A stretch of 64,000 bases of DNA from Halobacillus ihumii (GTDB lineage Bacteria > Bacillota > Bacilli > Bacillales > Halobacillaceae), in the NCBI RefSeq assembly GCF_902726645.1, contig NZ_CACVAO010000001.1, positions 1,302,001 through 1,366,000 on the forward strand. The letters are read 5' to 3'. Below the pieces are notes generated by a model that was given only the letters and a program-made list of their open reading frames with translations, was not told where the DNA came from and searched no databases. This document shows positions 26,755 through 35,625 of this stretch, piece after piece. The position numbers were made by a program, and so were the translations under genes. Positions within the stretch are counted from its first letter, which is position 1, and every line of letters starts with the position of its first letter.

Positions 26755-27279
26755 TCATTCTTTTTTATTCTCTATTTGTTTCAAATATAAATAAAGACCA
26801 TAATCTGTCGGAACAGAAGCATAGCCTATCTGTCTTAACATAGCAGTGATATTACCACGGTGATAGGTTCCATGGTTCACAACATGGGGCACTTGCTCAA
26901 ACACACTTGTTTCCATCAAGTCACCATTCGGGTTTTCAATCACGAGCGGTTTGTCTGTGTTTTCAATTTCACTTAGGAACATCTTGTATCGTTCTGACAG
27001 CTTAAGAAACATCGCTTCCATTTCTTCTATTCCCTTTGACACTGTTTCCCCTTTTAGTTGCTCTTGCAGCCTTAATGAATAATCCATACTTTTACCAGAA
27101 AACACCTCTATCCACCCAAGATCAGAAAGATAAACATGGGCTAGAACATGAGATATGGATGGAAATACACTATGAACTTCTTGACGATAAACATCTTTGG
27201 GCAACTCCTTTAGTCGATTGAAAATTTGTCTATTTGCCCATTCGTTATAATCATACAGTTGTAATTCAAGATGCGCCAT
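26755..27279 (-). CDS. DinB family protein
   Basis: 174 aa four-helix bundle of the DinB/YfiT type. It begins LYDYNEWANRQIFNRLKELP, and the metal-binding His residues lie in HVLAHVYLSD and HVVNHGTYHRGNI. Members bind a divalent metal; several are thiol-dependent S-transferases, others are damage-induced with unknown function. ATG 27279 has GGAAGAAG upstream. Single gene. Confidence 0.88.
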   Translation of the reverse strand: MAHLELQLYDYNEWANRQIFNRLKELPKDVYRQEVHSVFPSISHVLAHVYLSDLGWIEVFSGKSMDYSLRLQEQLKGETVSKGIEEMEAMFLKLSERYKMFLSEIENTDKPLVIENPNGDLMETSVFEQVPHVVNHGTYHRGNITAMLRQIGYASVPTDYGLYLYLKQIENKKE

Positions 27280-27354
27280 TTAAACTTCTTCCTTTCATGT
27301 TTGATATAACACCCTCGATCCATTTTAACGAATTTCCGAGAAAGGTCTCCCTCC

Positions 27355-27672
27355 CTCAAAGAATGTGAAGGGCAATAGCCCAATCAGTAGATGGGAGATG
27401 AATTTCGGTTGGCGTTAGCCAAAACTTGTGCTAAAATACAAACAAACGTTCTTTCATAACTAGATAGATGAGGTTGAGTAGAGTAATTAGAGCGAAAACC
27501 AAGCCCCTTCTACTCGTAAAATATCTAAGGTACGTTAGTAACATTTCGTATCAATAGGGTCGGAATGCCCCGAATTCACACTCGTTGGGAACGTATAAGA
27601 CTTGCTTACAAGCGATGTTGGCGGAAACGAGAAGCTCCCACTTCAAGCGTTAGCTAAGTGGTGAGTAGTTCA
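27355..27672 (+). mobile_element. IS200/IS605-family remnant: omega-RNA-like region and right end without tnpA/tnpB
   Basis: The plus-strand sequence 27560-27672 has the features of an IS605-family TnpB right end: GGTCGGAATGCCCC, CGTTGGGAAC, GGCGGAAACGAGAAGC, then hairpin CTCCCACTT...AAGTGGTGAG and terminal TAGTTCAC. Upstream, 27355-27470 (GGGCAATAGCCC, CAGTAGATGGGAGATGAATT) resembles sequence found near tnpB 3' ends. There is no room for a transposase, so this is a relic or a non-autonomous element. Its last bases form the stop codon of the convergent DJ-1 gene. Confidence 0.6.
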
Positions 27673-28296
27673 CTTGTCTAAAGTCTGCATTAGAGTGTGA
27701 AAATATTTCGTGTCACCCGTATTAAAGTAGTTATACCACGCCTCAAGGGTATCATCAGAAAATACATCTAATTTCTCTAATACAATTTTAGCGAAAAGCA
27801 AACCGCTTGCTGAACTTCCCGTAATTAACTCACTATCTGCAATTGCTTTCACATCTTTATAATAGTGCTCCCCTTTATAATTTGGACATACCATTTTAAG
27901 AAATTCAAGACTATTGCTAGTGTGAATGCGTCCATCCAACATCCCGGCTTCGGCAAGAGTAGTTGTTGCTCCACATATTGCAGCGACTGTTGCCCCACAT
28001 TCTAATAATTCGCTCGCCTTTTCAATAATCGGAGTATGCTTCTGCTCATCCCAAGTATCTGCGCCAGGTAACAATAAAACTGATGAAGACTCAGCAATAA
28101 TTTCATCAACAGTGATATCAGGCGTAACTGTTATACCACCCATCGTTGTTATGGCTTCCTTTGTAGGAGCCACAGTTTTCACAGAAACATGGGGACTCTG
28201 CTTTTTAAAGTATCGTCTGGAATGAAGTTCTGCCGTCACATATCCAAGTTCCCAATCTGATAGTGTATCCAACACGTAATAATAAACGTTAATCAC
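27670..28296 (-). CDS. DJ-1/PfpI family protein (type 1 glutamine amidotransferase-like, YoaZ group)
   Basis: 208 aa from GTG 28296, which has AAGGAG eight bases upstream; a frame from 28377 is longer than relatives. Motifs are YYVLDTLSDWELGYVTAEL at the N-terminus, LLLPGADTW and the nucleophile elbow AAICGATTTLAEAG with the active-site Cys. Family members act as glyoxalase-like or stress proteins. The TGA stop lies in the right end (TTCAC) of an IS605-like remnant, so the last residues may differ from the ancestral protein. Confidence 0.83.
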   Translation of the reverse strand: MINVYYYVLDTLSDWELGYVTAELHSRRYFKKQSPHVSVKTVAPTKEAITTMGGITVTPDITVDEIIAESSSVLLLPGADTWDEQKHTPIIEKASELLECGATVAAICGATTTLAEAGMLDGRIHTSNSLEFLKMVCPNYKGEHYYKDVKAIADSELITGSSASGLLFAKIVLEKLDVFSDDTLEAWYNYFNTGDTKYFHTLMQTLDK

Positions 28297-28754
28297 TATA
28301 TCCATCTCCTTGCCAGCCATAGCTTTCGATCTTTGTCTATAATCGGTATTCCAGAACTTACAGGTTCTATTATTCAAGCGTTTTTATGACTGGTGTTCTA
28401 TGAAATGCTACAATATACCAAATTACATTGACGACTATCGCGGTGATACAAAGAATAATCACCCCTATTAAATCAGAAGCACCTCACAACCCTGATAATT
28501 TTGTATTTTCTAACAATGTGACCCTCTTTTAGTTATACGTAGTCAATATGAATTAGTTTCACGTATTTGGTAATTTAGTAAAACAAAATATACCTCTTCA
28601 TTTATATGGATCTTTTCATAAAGAAAGAGCGCTGATTCCTGATGAAGAATCGCGCCCTTGTGGAGTAGTTACTTATTTTCGCAAAATATTTATTAAACCG
28701 ACGTCCTATTTGTTTAATAGAATTTCGATATCCTCCCCAGCCTCAAAAAGCATA
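28297..28754. other. intergenic region with a hairpin
   Basis: A hairpin of GCGC-T-GATTC (28629-28638) and GAATC-GCGC (28647-28655) lies here. A short frame with a single hydrophobic stretch (around 28380-28475, minus) has no clear RBS. No other gene is seen. Confidence 0.35.
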
Positions 28755-29327
28755 TTACTTTTCTTTTAACATTGAATACTTTCGATTGGCTTTATAGAAA
28801 CTTCTACCAAAGAAAACAACCAGAATTGCGGGGGACAACTTTAAAAGGACAAATGGAGTTTCAAATATAAGTGCCTTCCAAAATAATGCACCTTTCATAC
28901 TCCAAAGACCATCAAAATATAATCCCGCATCAGAATCCATGTAAAGCATATAAGAAAATGCCAAGCACAGCATACCCAACATAAATGAATAGCCCATTAA
29001 TCTTTTATAATAATTACCCTTTGATTGGCGGTCCGAGAAGATTTCACTTTGACCATCATCTTCTTTTTGCCAGTACCGTATTCCACCCAGCCAGTACCCC
29101 TTCATATAGATCCAACCAAAATCTTCATATATCCCTTTGTATTCCATGAACTTTTTCTTTGGTAAAAAGTCTTGATAATCCAGTCGCATAACATATCTTT
29201 TGTCAGTTTTTTTGAAAGTGTAAATTCCTAATCCACTAATATTTGTACAACGATAGCCTTTTTGTAATTGCTCGTTCAGCCATTGCTCTTCTTTTTCAAT
29301 ATTAAAAAACACGTTAAACTTCTTCAT
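28755..29327 (-). CDS. DUF2812 domain membrane protein
   Basis: 190 aa. Residues 1-100 form the DUF2812 domain (FNIEKEEQWLNEQLQKGYRC, YVMRLDYQDF). Two transmembrane helices (about 110-130 and 155-175) follow. The gene overlaps the PadR gene upstream by 14 bp, a pairing common in Firmicutes in which the PadR regulator controls its own operon. Function unknown, probably envelope stress-related. Confidence 0.82.
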   Translation of the reverse strand: MKKFNVFFNIEKEEQWLNEQLQKGYRCTNISGLGIYTFKKTDKRYVMRLDYQDFLPKKKFMEYKGIYEDFGWIYMKGYWLGGIRYWQKEDDGQSEIFSDRQSKGNYYKRLMGYSFMLGMLCLAFSYMLYMDSDAGLYFDGLWSMKGALFWKALIFETPFVLLKLSPAILVVFFGRSFYKANRKYSMLKEK

Positions 29328-29631
29328 TTAATTCACTCCCTTCGTACAAAGATAAAATATGCGATAGCCTTTCTTGTTCCATTTTTAAAATGGCGCTTCC
29401 TTCTGTAGTTATCATATAAATTTTTCTCCGCCCCGAATTTCCAACAGCTTCAATCCAACCATGTTTATTCAAGTTTTCAATTGCACCGTATAATGTACCG
29501 GCCGCTAAATTAACAGTACCATTACTTAATTTCTCTATCTTCTGCATTACGGCATAGCCGTGGAGTGGCTCGCGCAGAGCTAATAAAATATAATGCATGG
29601 TTTCAGACAACGGCAATAATTTATGTTTCAT
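29314..29631 (-). CDS. PadR-family transcriptional regulator
   Basis: 105 aa from ATG 29631 with GAGGGTGAAAG upstream. PadR winged helix: LPLSETMHYILLALREPLHG, YAVMQKIEKLSNG, LAAGTLYGAIENLNKHGWIE and the wing GRRKIYMITTEG. It overlaps the DUF2812 gene, and two near-identical 16-bp boxes lie just upstream, so it is probably autoregulatory. Confidence 0.9.
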   Translation of the reverse strand: MKHKLLPLSETMHYILLALREPLHGYAVMQKIEKLSNGTVNLAAGTLYGAIENLNKHGWIEAVGNSGRRKIYMITTEGSAILKMEQERLSHILSLYEGSELNEEV

Positions 29632-29648
29632 ACTTTCACCCTCTATCC

Positions 29649-29703
29649 AGTTCAACTATATAGTTTGACTTTATAATAATGTAATACAGTTCAACTGAAT
29701 AGT
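29649..29703 (-). promoter_or_regulatory. two direct 16-bp operator-like boxes upstream of padR
   Basis: AGTTCAACTATATAGT (29649-29664) and AGTTCAACTGAATAGT (29688-29703) differ at two positions and start 39 bp apart, close to four helical turns. The first touches the RBS region, the second the presumed promoter. Likely PadR sites. Confidence 0.55.
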
Positions 29704-29749
29704 CAACAGGACTTTTTGATTCGTATAAAGAACTTTAAAATTAAATCTA

Positions 29750-29787
29750 AAAAAGTCGATTCCTTTATGTTGGGAAATCGACTTTTT
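29750..29787. terminator. bidirectional terminator
   Basis: AAAAAGTCGATT (29750-29761) and AATCGACTTTTT (29776-29787) form a perfect 12-bp stem with A and T runs. It lies in the 29704-30052 gap, which otherwise shows nothing recognisable. Confidence 0.8.
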
Positions 29788-30052
29788 GTGTAATCTAATT
29801 CAATTAAATAGCTCTTATGAGCAAGACGAGCGCGCACCCTTATTCGATAACTTAGCCAGATTGCTTAACAAACCTTTTTATAAACGAAACTCATACATTT
29901 ACCTACATGAGAGTTATTTTACGCTACAAAACAGATTTGATGTGTAATAATAAAACGTTCAAAGCGATGACGGCATTGAGCGTTGATTGAAGGTTTCGAC
30001 TCTCTCTATCACGTATTGTGTCTTAAATTTAAGCTCCTTCTAGTAGTATCAC

Positions 30053-30964
30053 TTATTCAAAAGACTCCGCCACTGTAAGCAGATCATCTTTTGATAAGTC
30101 CTCTACATTCCCTTTCAACTCATACGTGATCGATCCGTGCTTCCAAATCAATCGTTGAGTCTCGCCTTCGTTTCCAGCATATTGTCCCGTTTGATCCCCG
30201 ATCGAAACCTCTTCCGTCTCTAAGTCCTGATAGGAGATTTCGCCATCCTTAATGGTTTTCAATTCCAACGTTTCATTCGTTTCAGAATGAAAAATGAATG
30301 TTAATAAGGTATCTTTTTGCTCCATAATTCCGGGTTCTATTTCTACACCATCAACTTCAAAAGGCATGACAGTCGGATACTTAGGCTGATAGGCTTCATC
30401 TCCGGTCCGACTTACCAACCTAGAACGATCGTATTCAAATAGTCCCTCTTCTATTTCAACGGCCGTATCGAAAGCGTTCGATAATGATTTAATATCAATG
30501 TAGCGGATTTGAGTAATTTTACCCTCTTCGTTTGTGTTCACTCTCCCACTAACATCCGCTGATTGACCATTGCTTACATCGACTTGAATCTCAAAATCAT
30601 AAGCGTTTTTTGTATCTTCGCTCTGCTCGATGCTCATATTACCAATATCCATGTTAACATCATTTCCATACGCCTTTTGGTGAAAGCTGTTAAGTAGATT
30701 GGTCTTCACCGCATGATCCATATACTCTTCCGTAAAGTAAGGTTCGAATTGGGTCATGTAATAGTTTATAATCTCTTCATAATTATCCTTTTCATAAAGC
30801 TGTGTTAACTCTTCATCAGGTCCTGAAAACATTTGCTCCAATACCTTTGTCACATCATCCTTTGTAGTATTTTCCTTTTTCGTATCCTCACCAGAAGACT
30901 GTGTAGATGTGCAACCGGCGGTTATAAAGATCGTGATAGCAATAAATATAATTTTTTTGATCAT
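30053..30964 (-). CDS. putative lipoprotein with DUF4367-like C-terminus
   Basis: 303 aa. Signal peptide MIKKIIFIAITIFI with lipobox ITAGC (Cys18) marks it as a membrane-anchored lipoprotein. A Lys/Asp-rich spacer follows, then an alpha-helical middle and a beta-rich C-terminal part (residues 190-300; GQYAGNEGETQRLIWKHGSI) resembling DUF4367. No enzymatic motif is seen. ATG 30964 with GGAGG upstream. Single gene. Confidence 0.75.
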   Translation of the reverse strand: MIKKIIFIAITIFITAGCTSTQSSGEDTKKENTTKDDVTKVLEQMFSGPDEELTQLYEKDNYEEIINYYMTQFEPYFTEEYMDHAVKTNLLNSFHQKAYGNDVNMDIGNMSIEQSEDTKNAYDFEIQVDVSNGQSADVSGRVNTNEEGKITQIRYIDIKSLSNAFDTAVEIEEGLFEYDRSRLVSRTGDEAYQPKYPTVMPFEVDGVEIEPGIMEQKDTLLTFIFHSETNETLELKTIKDGEISYQDLETEEVSIGDQTGQYAGNEGETQRLIWKHGSITYELKGNVEDLSKDDLLTVAESFE

Positions 30965-31311
30965 AAGACAACCTCCGTTTAACTTCTTTACTACGTGTAC
31001 GATTACGTACTGTCTTCCGTTTCAAAAATTGGCAATTTTCAATGAAATCCCCCATGTCCAGAAGACTTGAAAATGAGGCTCTCAGGTCCTATAATCCGTT
31101 ATGCCTGACAGGAAGCGAGGGTTATTAAAAGAAGATATCATATCTAATGAAGTAGCGAAAAAACTAAATGAGATCACCAATAAGCTTGTGGATATAGTTA
31201 CATTTCTTTAAAAGAATCCCCCCCTTTTCATCTGGCAGTAGGAGTAGGTTATTCCATTTTAGCGCTCTATTCAAGAATAAGCGCTTTGGCTTATAGCCGA
31301 AACGCTACACT
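30965..31311. other. intergenic region with an imperfect palindrome
   Basis: AGCGCT-C-TATTC (31261-31272) faces GAATA-AGCGCT (31275-31285), a hairpin type also seen near 28.63 kb. A 36-codon plus-strand frame at 31101-31211 has no RBS and is not called. Confidence 0.35.
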
Positions 31312-31491
31312 TTATTTTGTCATTTTAGATACTCTATTCACAGCAAAAAACAATAGCAACATCGAAAATACACCAAATAGTAACCAGTAACTATTATTGA
31401 CAACCGCTAATGTTATTCCAATGGCTGCTGACAAAATTGATGTTAGTTGAAACACCAACCATTTGGTGTCTTTTATTACCAGCCAGTTCAT
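31312..31491 (-). CDS. small membrane protein (59 aa)
   Basis: ATG 31491 follows GGGGGGTATAG. The 59 residues start MNWLVIKDTKWLVFQLTSIL and contain two hydrophobic helices with a polar N-terminus and a basic C-terminus (NRVSKMTK). No family recognised. A second small membrane gene lies 120 bp upstream on the same strand. Confidence 0.6.
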   Translation of the reverse strand: MNWLVIKDTKWLVFQLTSILSAAIGITLAVVNNSYWLLFGVFSMLLLFFAVNRVSKMTK

Positions 31492-31611
31492 TACTATACC
31501 CCCCTAAGAATTCTAAACACTATTTTGCTAAGAATAAGCGCCAGTTACTTCAACATTAATACTTCTTTTCAACAACCACTCAGCGACATTTTTTCAAACA
31601 GCAATAAAAAG

Positions 31612-31866
31612 TTATAAATCGCTTAAATTCCATACCAATAAAACCAAAGATATTATTGCCATCAATGTAATGGAAATAAAGGAAACAATTTTAAAATTTC
31701 TCTTTGAATTCGGTATTACTAACCCCATAGAAAACGCCCCACCTACAATCACTACAATAAAGGCAAATTGCGATATTTCACTTGGAAAGTAAAAAAGACC
31801 GATTATCAATGCTGCAGTAACTACCAAGAGGTTTAATATTATACGCATTTTTATTTTATCTTCCAT
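31612..31866 (-). CDS. small membrane protein (84 aa)
   Basis: Three hydrophobic helices (about residues 8-25, 32-50 and 60-80) with a short basic loop NSKRNFK. GGGAG lies seven bases before ATG 31866. Unknown function; possibly paired with the 59-aa protein. Confidence 0.6.
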   Translation of the reverse strand: MEDKIKMRIILNLLVVTAALIIGLFYFPSEISQFAFIVVIVGGAFSMGLVIPNSKRNFKIVSFISITLMAIISLVLLVWNLSDL

Positions 31867-31968
31867 TTGAATCTCCCAAAATAAATAATTATATCATTAA
31901 AAGTTTCCATCATAGAAAGCTGTTACTGTGCATGCTTGGCACAAATGCTAAATATAATCTTTACCTAA

Positions 31969-33315
31969 TTATCCCGTAAAGACATCCTCGTCAGGATAAC
32001 GGATTTTCTGTTTTTCAACCCGGGCAAGTGATAATACAACAGATAAAGGCCCTACAAGACCTATATACATCATAAACATGATGACTAATTTACCGACCGT
32101 ACTTAAGCTTGGTGTAATCCCTGTTGATAAGCCAACTGTTCCAAAAGCAGACATTACTTCGAATAATAATGTAATAAAGGGTTTATTTTCTGTAATAGAC
32201 AGGGTGAATATCGCTACAAATATGAAAAAAAGACTGGTCACTACAATGGCTTGGGCCCGATATACAACCCTAACCTTAATGTTCCTATTTAATAGAATAG
32301 GGCTAGTTTTTTTATGCTTTAAATAAGTTCCAACAGCAAACAAAATGATAATAAAAGTAGTCAATTTTATACCGCCAGCAGTCGAGATACTGCCTGCTCC
32401 GATAAACATTAACATGGAGATAAACAAAAGTGTAGCTTCTTCCAACTCCCCTATTGGGACTGTGTTGAATCCTGCCGTCCTTGGAGCGATTCCTTGAAAA
32501 TACGATGCCCATAACCGTTCACTGTCAGATAAGTTTCCCAATGTTTCAGGGTTGTCTACTTCTAGGATAAAGAAAGTTATAATTGCAATGATATTGATCA
32601 CTACTGTCCCAATCACCATAAGCTTTGTGTGAAGGGTTAGTGCACGAAATGTTTTTTTAGACCACAGATCAGTTAACACTGTAAAGCCTAATCCGCCTAA
32701 TACAAACATTAAAGTAATGATGATATTAACTCCAGGGTCTCCAACGTAGTCACTAAGACTATCCGGCCAAAGGGCGAATCCAGCATTATTAAATGAAGAT
32801 ACAATATGAAAAAGACTATAATATACTCCTTTCCAAAAACCCATCTCTGGAACCCATCGTAAGGATAGCAGCATGACACCAACTGCCTCAATGGTTAAAG
32901 AGACAACTGTTATTCGCTTCACTAGTCGAATTATTCCACCAAGGGAAGTTTGCAATCGTTCTTGTATTAAAACACGTTGTGTCAAACCAATCTTCTTTCC
33001 AAAGAAAATGAAAATAAGGATAGAGAACGTCAAAAAACCAAGACCGCCAATTTGAATCAAGGCTAAAATAACAAGTTCACCAAACAATGTATATGCTGTC
33101 CCTGTATCCACTACCCATAGGCCTGTCACGGTTACAGCAGAGGCCGAGGTGAAAAACGCGTCAACCCAACTGACAGTCATCGTTGTAGCAATGGGCAGCT
33201 TTAATAATACCCCACCCAATAAAATTAAAAGTAAAAACCCTAGTGCGATAAAAAGTGGTGGGTTTAATTGTAGATTTCTAAACTGTTTTTTAACTGTTTC
33301 TCTTAAACCATTCAG
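31969..33315 (-). CDS. ktrB: KtrB-type potassium uptake channel subunit (CTG start)
   Basis: 448 aa if translation starts at CTG 33315. The first ATG (33219) would remove the first transmembrane helix (NPPLFIALGFLLLILLGGVL), which KtrB needs, and no ATG, GTG or TTG exists upstream in frame before a TAA. AAAGGAGAG lies eight bases before the CTG. The four K+ filter segments are visible: TVTGL, NNAGF, PRTAGFN and GTVGLSTG. The C-terminus ends RYPDEDVFTG like B. subtilis KtrB (445 aa). It imports K+ with Na+ coupling and pairs with the KtrA gene 45 bp upstream. Confidence 0.93.
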   Translation of the reverse strand: MNGLRETVKKQFRNLQLNPPLFIALGFLLLILLGGVLLKLPIATTMTVSWVDAFFTSASAVTVTGLWVVDTGTAYTLFGELVILALIQIGGLGFLTFSILIFIFFGKKIGLTQRVLIQERLQTSLGGIIRLVKRITVVSLTIEAVGVMLLSLRWVPEMGFWKGVYYSLFHIVSSFNNAGFALWPDSLSDYVGDPGVNIIITLMFVLGGLGFTVLTDLWSKKTFRALTLHTKLMVIGTVVINIIAIITFFILEVDNPETLGNLSDSERLWASYFQGIAPRTAGFNTVPIGELEEATLLFISMLMFIGAGSISTAGGIKLTTFIIILFAVGTYLKHKKTSPILLNRNIKVRVVYRAQAIVVTSLFFIFVAIFTLSITENKPFITLLFEVMSAFGTVGLSTGITPSLSTVGKLVIMFMMYIGLVGPLSVVLSLARVEKQKIRYPDEDVFTG

Positions 33316-33360
33316 TTTCCCTCTCTCCTTTCCTCTTTACCACCTCCAAGTTTTAAAATC

Positions 33361-34026
33361 TTAGTCATTGTCTAACATGTTATTTCGAAATCGTTTAATG
33401 TCAGCATCTGCACCCATGATAATGATAAGGTCCCCTTTATATAAAAGTTTATCTGGTTCCGGGGAAACATCGATTTCTTTATTTCTCTTAATAGCTAAAA
33501 TATTTATGCCATAGTTTGCACGCACATCTAAGTCGGCAAGGGATTTACCTATCATTTTTTCACCTATGACGACCTCTACCACACTGTACTCATCCGATAA
33601 TTCGATATAATCCAACACGCTAGAGGAAATAATATGATTAGCCACACGTCTTCCCATATCTCTTTCAGGATGAACCACATTGTCGGCCCCAATTTTTTGC
33701 AGTATTCTCCCGTGGTAGTCAGTAATAGCCTTTGCCGTTACTTTTGGAACACCCAACTCTTTAAGAATAAGTGTTGTTAATAGGCTAGCCTGAATGTCGT
33801 CCCCAATGGCAACAATGGCATGATCAATGTTTCTAACGCCTATACTTCGTAACATATTTTGCTCTGTTGTGTTAGCGATGACGGCGTATGTTACGATGTC
33901 TGCATATTCATTTACAACTTCCTCATTCTTATCAATAGCTAAGACCTCTTGACCTTGCTCATTTAATGTACGACAAATACTCCCTCCGAATCGGCCAAGA
34001 CCGATGACTGCATATTGTTTTGCCAT
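33361..34026 (-). CDS. ktrA: KtrA, cytoplasmic RCK gating subunit of the potassium transporter
   Basis: 221 aa. N-terminal RCK domain with nucleotide motif IGLGRFGGSI (residues 8-17) and acidic strand end VLAIDKN. The C-terminal RCK_C domain (about 135-221) is known to bind c-di-AMP in homologues. It forms an octameric ring that gates KtrB with ATP/ADP. RBS AAAGGAGAAG precedes ATG 34026. A ydaO riboswitch and terminator sit directly upstream, so c-di-AMP would act both on the RNA and on the protein. Confidence 0.96.
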   Translation of the reverse strand: MAKQYAVIGLGRFGGSICRTLNEQGQEVLAIDKNEEVVNEYADIVTYAVIANTTEQNMLRSIGVRNIDHAIVAIGDDIQASLLTTLILKELGVPKVTAKAITDYHGRILQKIGADNVVHPERDMGRRVANHIISSSVLDYIELSDEYSVVEVVIGEKMIGKSLADLDVRANYGINILAIKRNKEIDVSPEPDKLLYKGDLIIIMGADADIKRFRNNMLDND

Positions 34027-34084
34027 GATGACTTCTCCTTTTGTTAAATTTCGTAAAGGCTAATTATCCAAAGTAAGGAAAATA

Positions 34085-34118
34085 AAAAGCCGTGAAAGAA
34101 TGCCTTTTCACGGCTTTT
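34085..34118 (-). terminator. riboswitch-controlled terminator before ktrA
   Basis: AAAAGCCGTGAAA and TTTCACGGCTTTT form a 13-bp stem and the minus strand continues with TTTTTATTTT. Located between the aptamer and ktrA, it is the expression platform for ligand-induced termination. Confidence 0.88.
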
Positions 34119-34162
34119 GGAGATAGTATATAAAGACATACGAATCCAATTTCATTCTTCCC

Positions 34163-34312
34163 TTTACACGCTTATGAGGTTAGCTGTCGGATTCGGATGC
34201 AAAGAGTCACCCTACTGACGAGAAGATACCTCGTCAGATTCACCCCAAGTAGCCTGTTATGGCTACGTGAATTGGGTCCCCCACCTTCCTTAATAGGAAG
34301 TTAAGCGATCAT
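34163..34312 (-). ncRNA. c-di-AMP (ydaO/yuaA) riboswitch aptamer
   Basis: On the minus strand the conserved ydaO cores appear in order: ATCGCTTAA at the 5' side, GGGGGACCCA, GGGGTGAATC (complement of 34238-34247), TAGGGTGACTCTT and CGAATCCGACAGCTAACCTC (complement of 34176-34195), closing with GTAAAGGG. In B. subtilis this class precedes ktrAB and turns expression off when c-di-AMP is high. Exact ends are estimates. Confidence 0.93.
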
Positions 34313-34513
34313 GCATTATTTAATTAGCTTGAATGTATTTTACTCCTAGAGGTTATGAAAGTAAATAGCTGATAGAAAACTTAAATAAACTAAAAATGTG
34401 TTTGGTACACCTAGAGTATCTCGGCAATTTTATTTACTTCCCCACTCTTTGAATAAATTTAAGTATTATGATATTACGGTTACTGAGTGTATAGGCATCA
34501 AAGAGGTTTTCCT

Positions 34514-34756
34514 CTACAGGATATTAGGGAGGTAATGTAAATGACCACTAGGACTCAAATCCGGAAAAACCTCAATCCATCCTTGATCGGCATTCTTATC
34601 ATATCTTGATTTCAAATCATAAATAAGCACACCTTTTTCACCTTCATCCTTTACTAATCTGATTTCACTTTTATTGTTTTCCCCGTTCTCTCCAGCAACT
34701 TTCATAACCCATGGGAAAGCAAATACAAGCAGGCTTTGGCCTCTATGGGGTCTCAC
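34514..34756 (-). pseudogene. short frame of uncertain reality (80 codons)
   Basis: The frame (EIRLVKDEGEKGVLIYDLKS, then GWIEVFPDL) has ordinary protein composition but no recognised family and no good RBS. It starts right beside a strong terminator, so it may be the tail of a truncated gene. The rest of 34326-34936 shows only that terminator. Confidence 0.25.
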
Positions 34757-34790
34757 CAGTATTTTTAAAAAATCATACGCTAAGAAACTA

Positions 34791-34834
34791 AAAAGCCTAA
34801 TTTTTCAATGTTGCAATCGAAAAATTAGGCTTTT
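34791..34834. terminator. bidirectional terminator
   Basis: Perfect 16-bp stem AAAAGCCTAATTTTTC / complement with a 12-nt loop, A-run and T-run on both sides. It probably ends the DUF1062 transcript from the right. Confidence 0.85.
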
Positions 34835-34936
34835 ATTCTTCACAATCGCGTCCGTTTGTTAACTGTTAAGGGTTAAACCCCTCTTAGAGACCACCTTAAA
34901 ATTACTATTTAAAGCTTCTTCTAATAACAATGTTAA

Positions 34937-35530
34937 TTATGTCAAAGAATCAACTTTGCACCAATCACCTATGACGGTAATTTGTAAATTATTTATAACT
35001 TTGCTCTTCATATTAATGTTTGGATTTAGCAACATAGTTCCATTTTGAGACAATTTATTTACTTTTGACCTTGAAATGCCAAATATTTCTGCTATTAGTT
35101 TATCTATTCTAAGACCAAAATTATATTTACAGCAAATTCTAATAGTAACCTCGTTAGATAGTGAATTGAGCTTTTCTTTTCTTAACTCGTATCGTATATC
35201 TGTATTTACATCATTACATAGTTTTCTTAATTTGGTGATTTGAAAAGCATAGTACCAAATTGTCTCTTTATCATTATTCATAAACTTTTGAATTAGCATA
35301 GAATCAATTTTATTAATATTTACTCTCGATAAAATAGGGTAATTCCAAGTCCCCTCACAATGTGTACAGTTATAAATAAGCCAAATATCGACTATTTTCT
35401 GATTCGCATTAACCCTGAATTTCTCACTACAATAAAATTCTGTGTTCGTTTTACATTTACTACAATTTCGTTTTATATAAGGTGTTTCCTGAGCAATGAT
35501 CTCATAAGTGAATAAATTATTAATACTCAT
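34937..35530 (-). CDS. DUF1062 domain protein
   Basis: 197 aa. Two zinc-knuckle-like pairs, CSKC (about residue 23) and CTHC (about 55), flank the FRVNANQKIVDIWLIYNC stretch typical of DUF1062. A C-terminal S4-like segment (LRIDKLIAEIFGISRSKVNK) suggests RNA binding. ATG 35530 follows AGGAGGAACTGG. Codon use is A/T-rich. Function unknown; single gene. Confidence 0.8.
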   Translation of the reverse strand: MSINNLFTYEIIAQETPYIKRNCSKCKTNTEFYCSEKFRVNANQKIVDIWLIYNCTHCEGTWNYPILSRVNINKIDSMLIQKFMNNDKETIWYYAFQITKLRKLCNDVNTDIRYELRKEKLNSLSNEVTIRICCKYNFGLRIDKLIAEIFGISRSKVNKLSQNGTMLLNPNINMKSKVINNLQITVIGDWCKVDSLT

Positions 35531-35594
35531 ACACCAGTTCCTCCTATTTATTCAGAGGAACGCAAAACACGATTGAATGGAGAAAGTTTTCCCA

Positions 35595-35625
35595 TTAAAA
35601 AACGGAATACCTTACAGGTATCCCG
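35595..35625 (-). terminator. terminator after the 36-kb DinB gene
   Basis: CGGAATACC and GGTATCCCG form a 9-bp stem with one mismatch; the minus strand continues with TTTTTT. The remaining part of 35531-35979 shows no gene. Confidence 0.6.

Noticed and set aside
31101..31211. 36-codon plus-strand frame
   Set aside because: No ribosome binding site or recognisable similarity.
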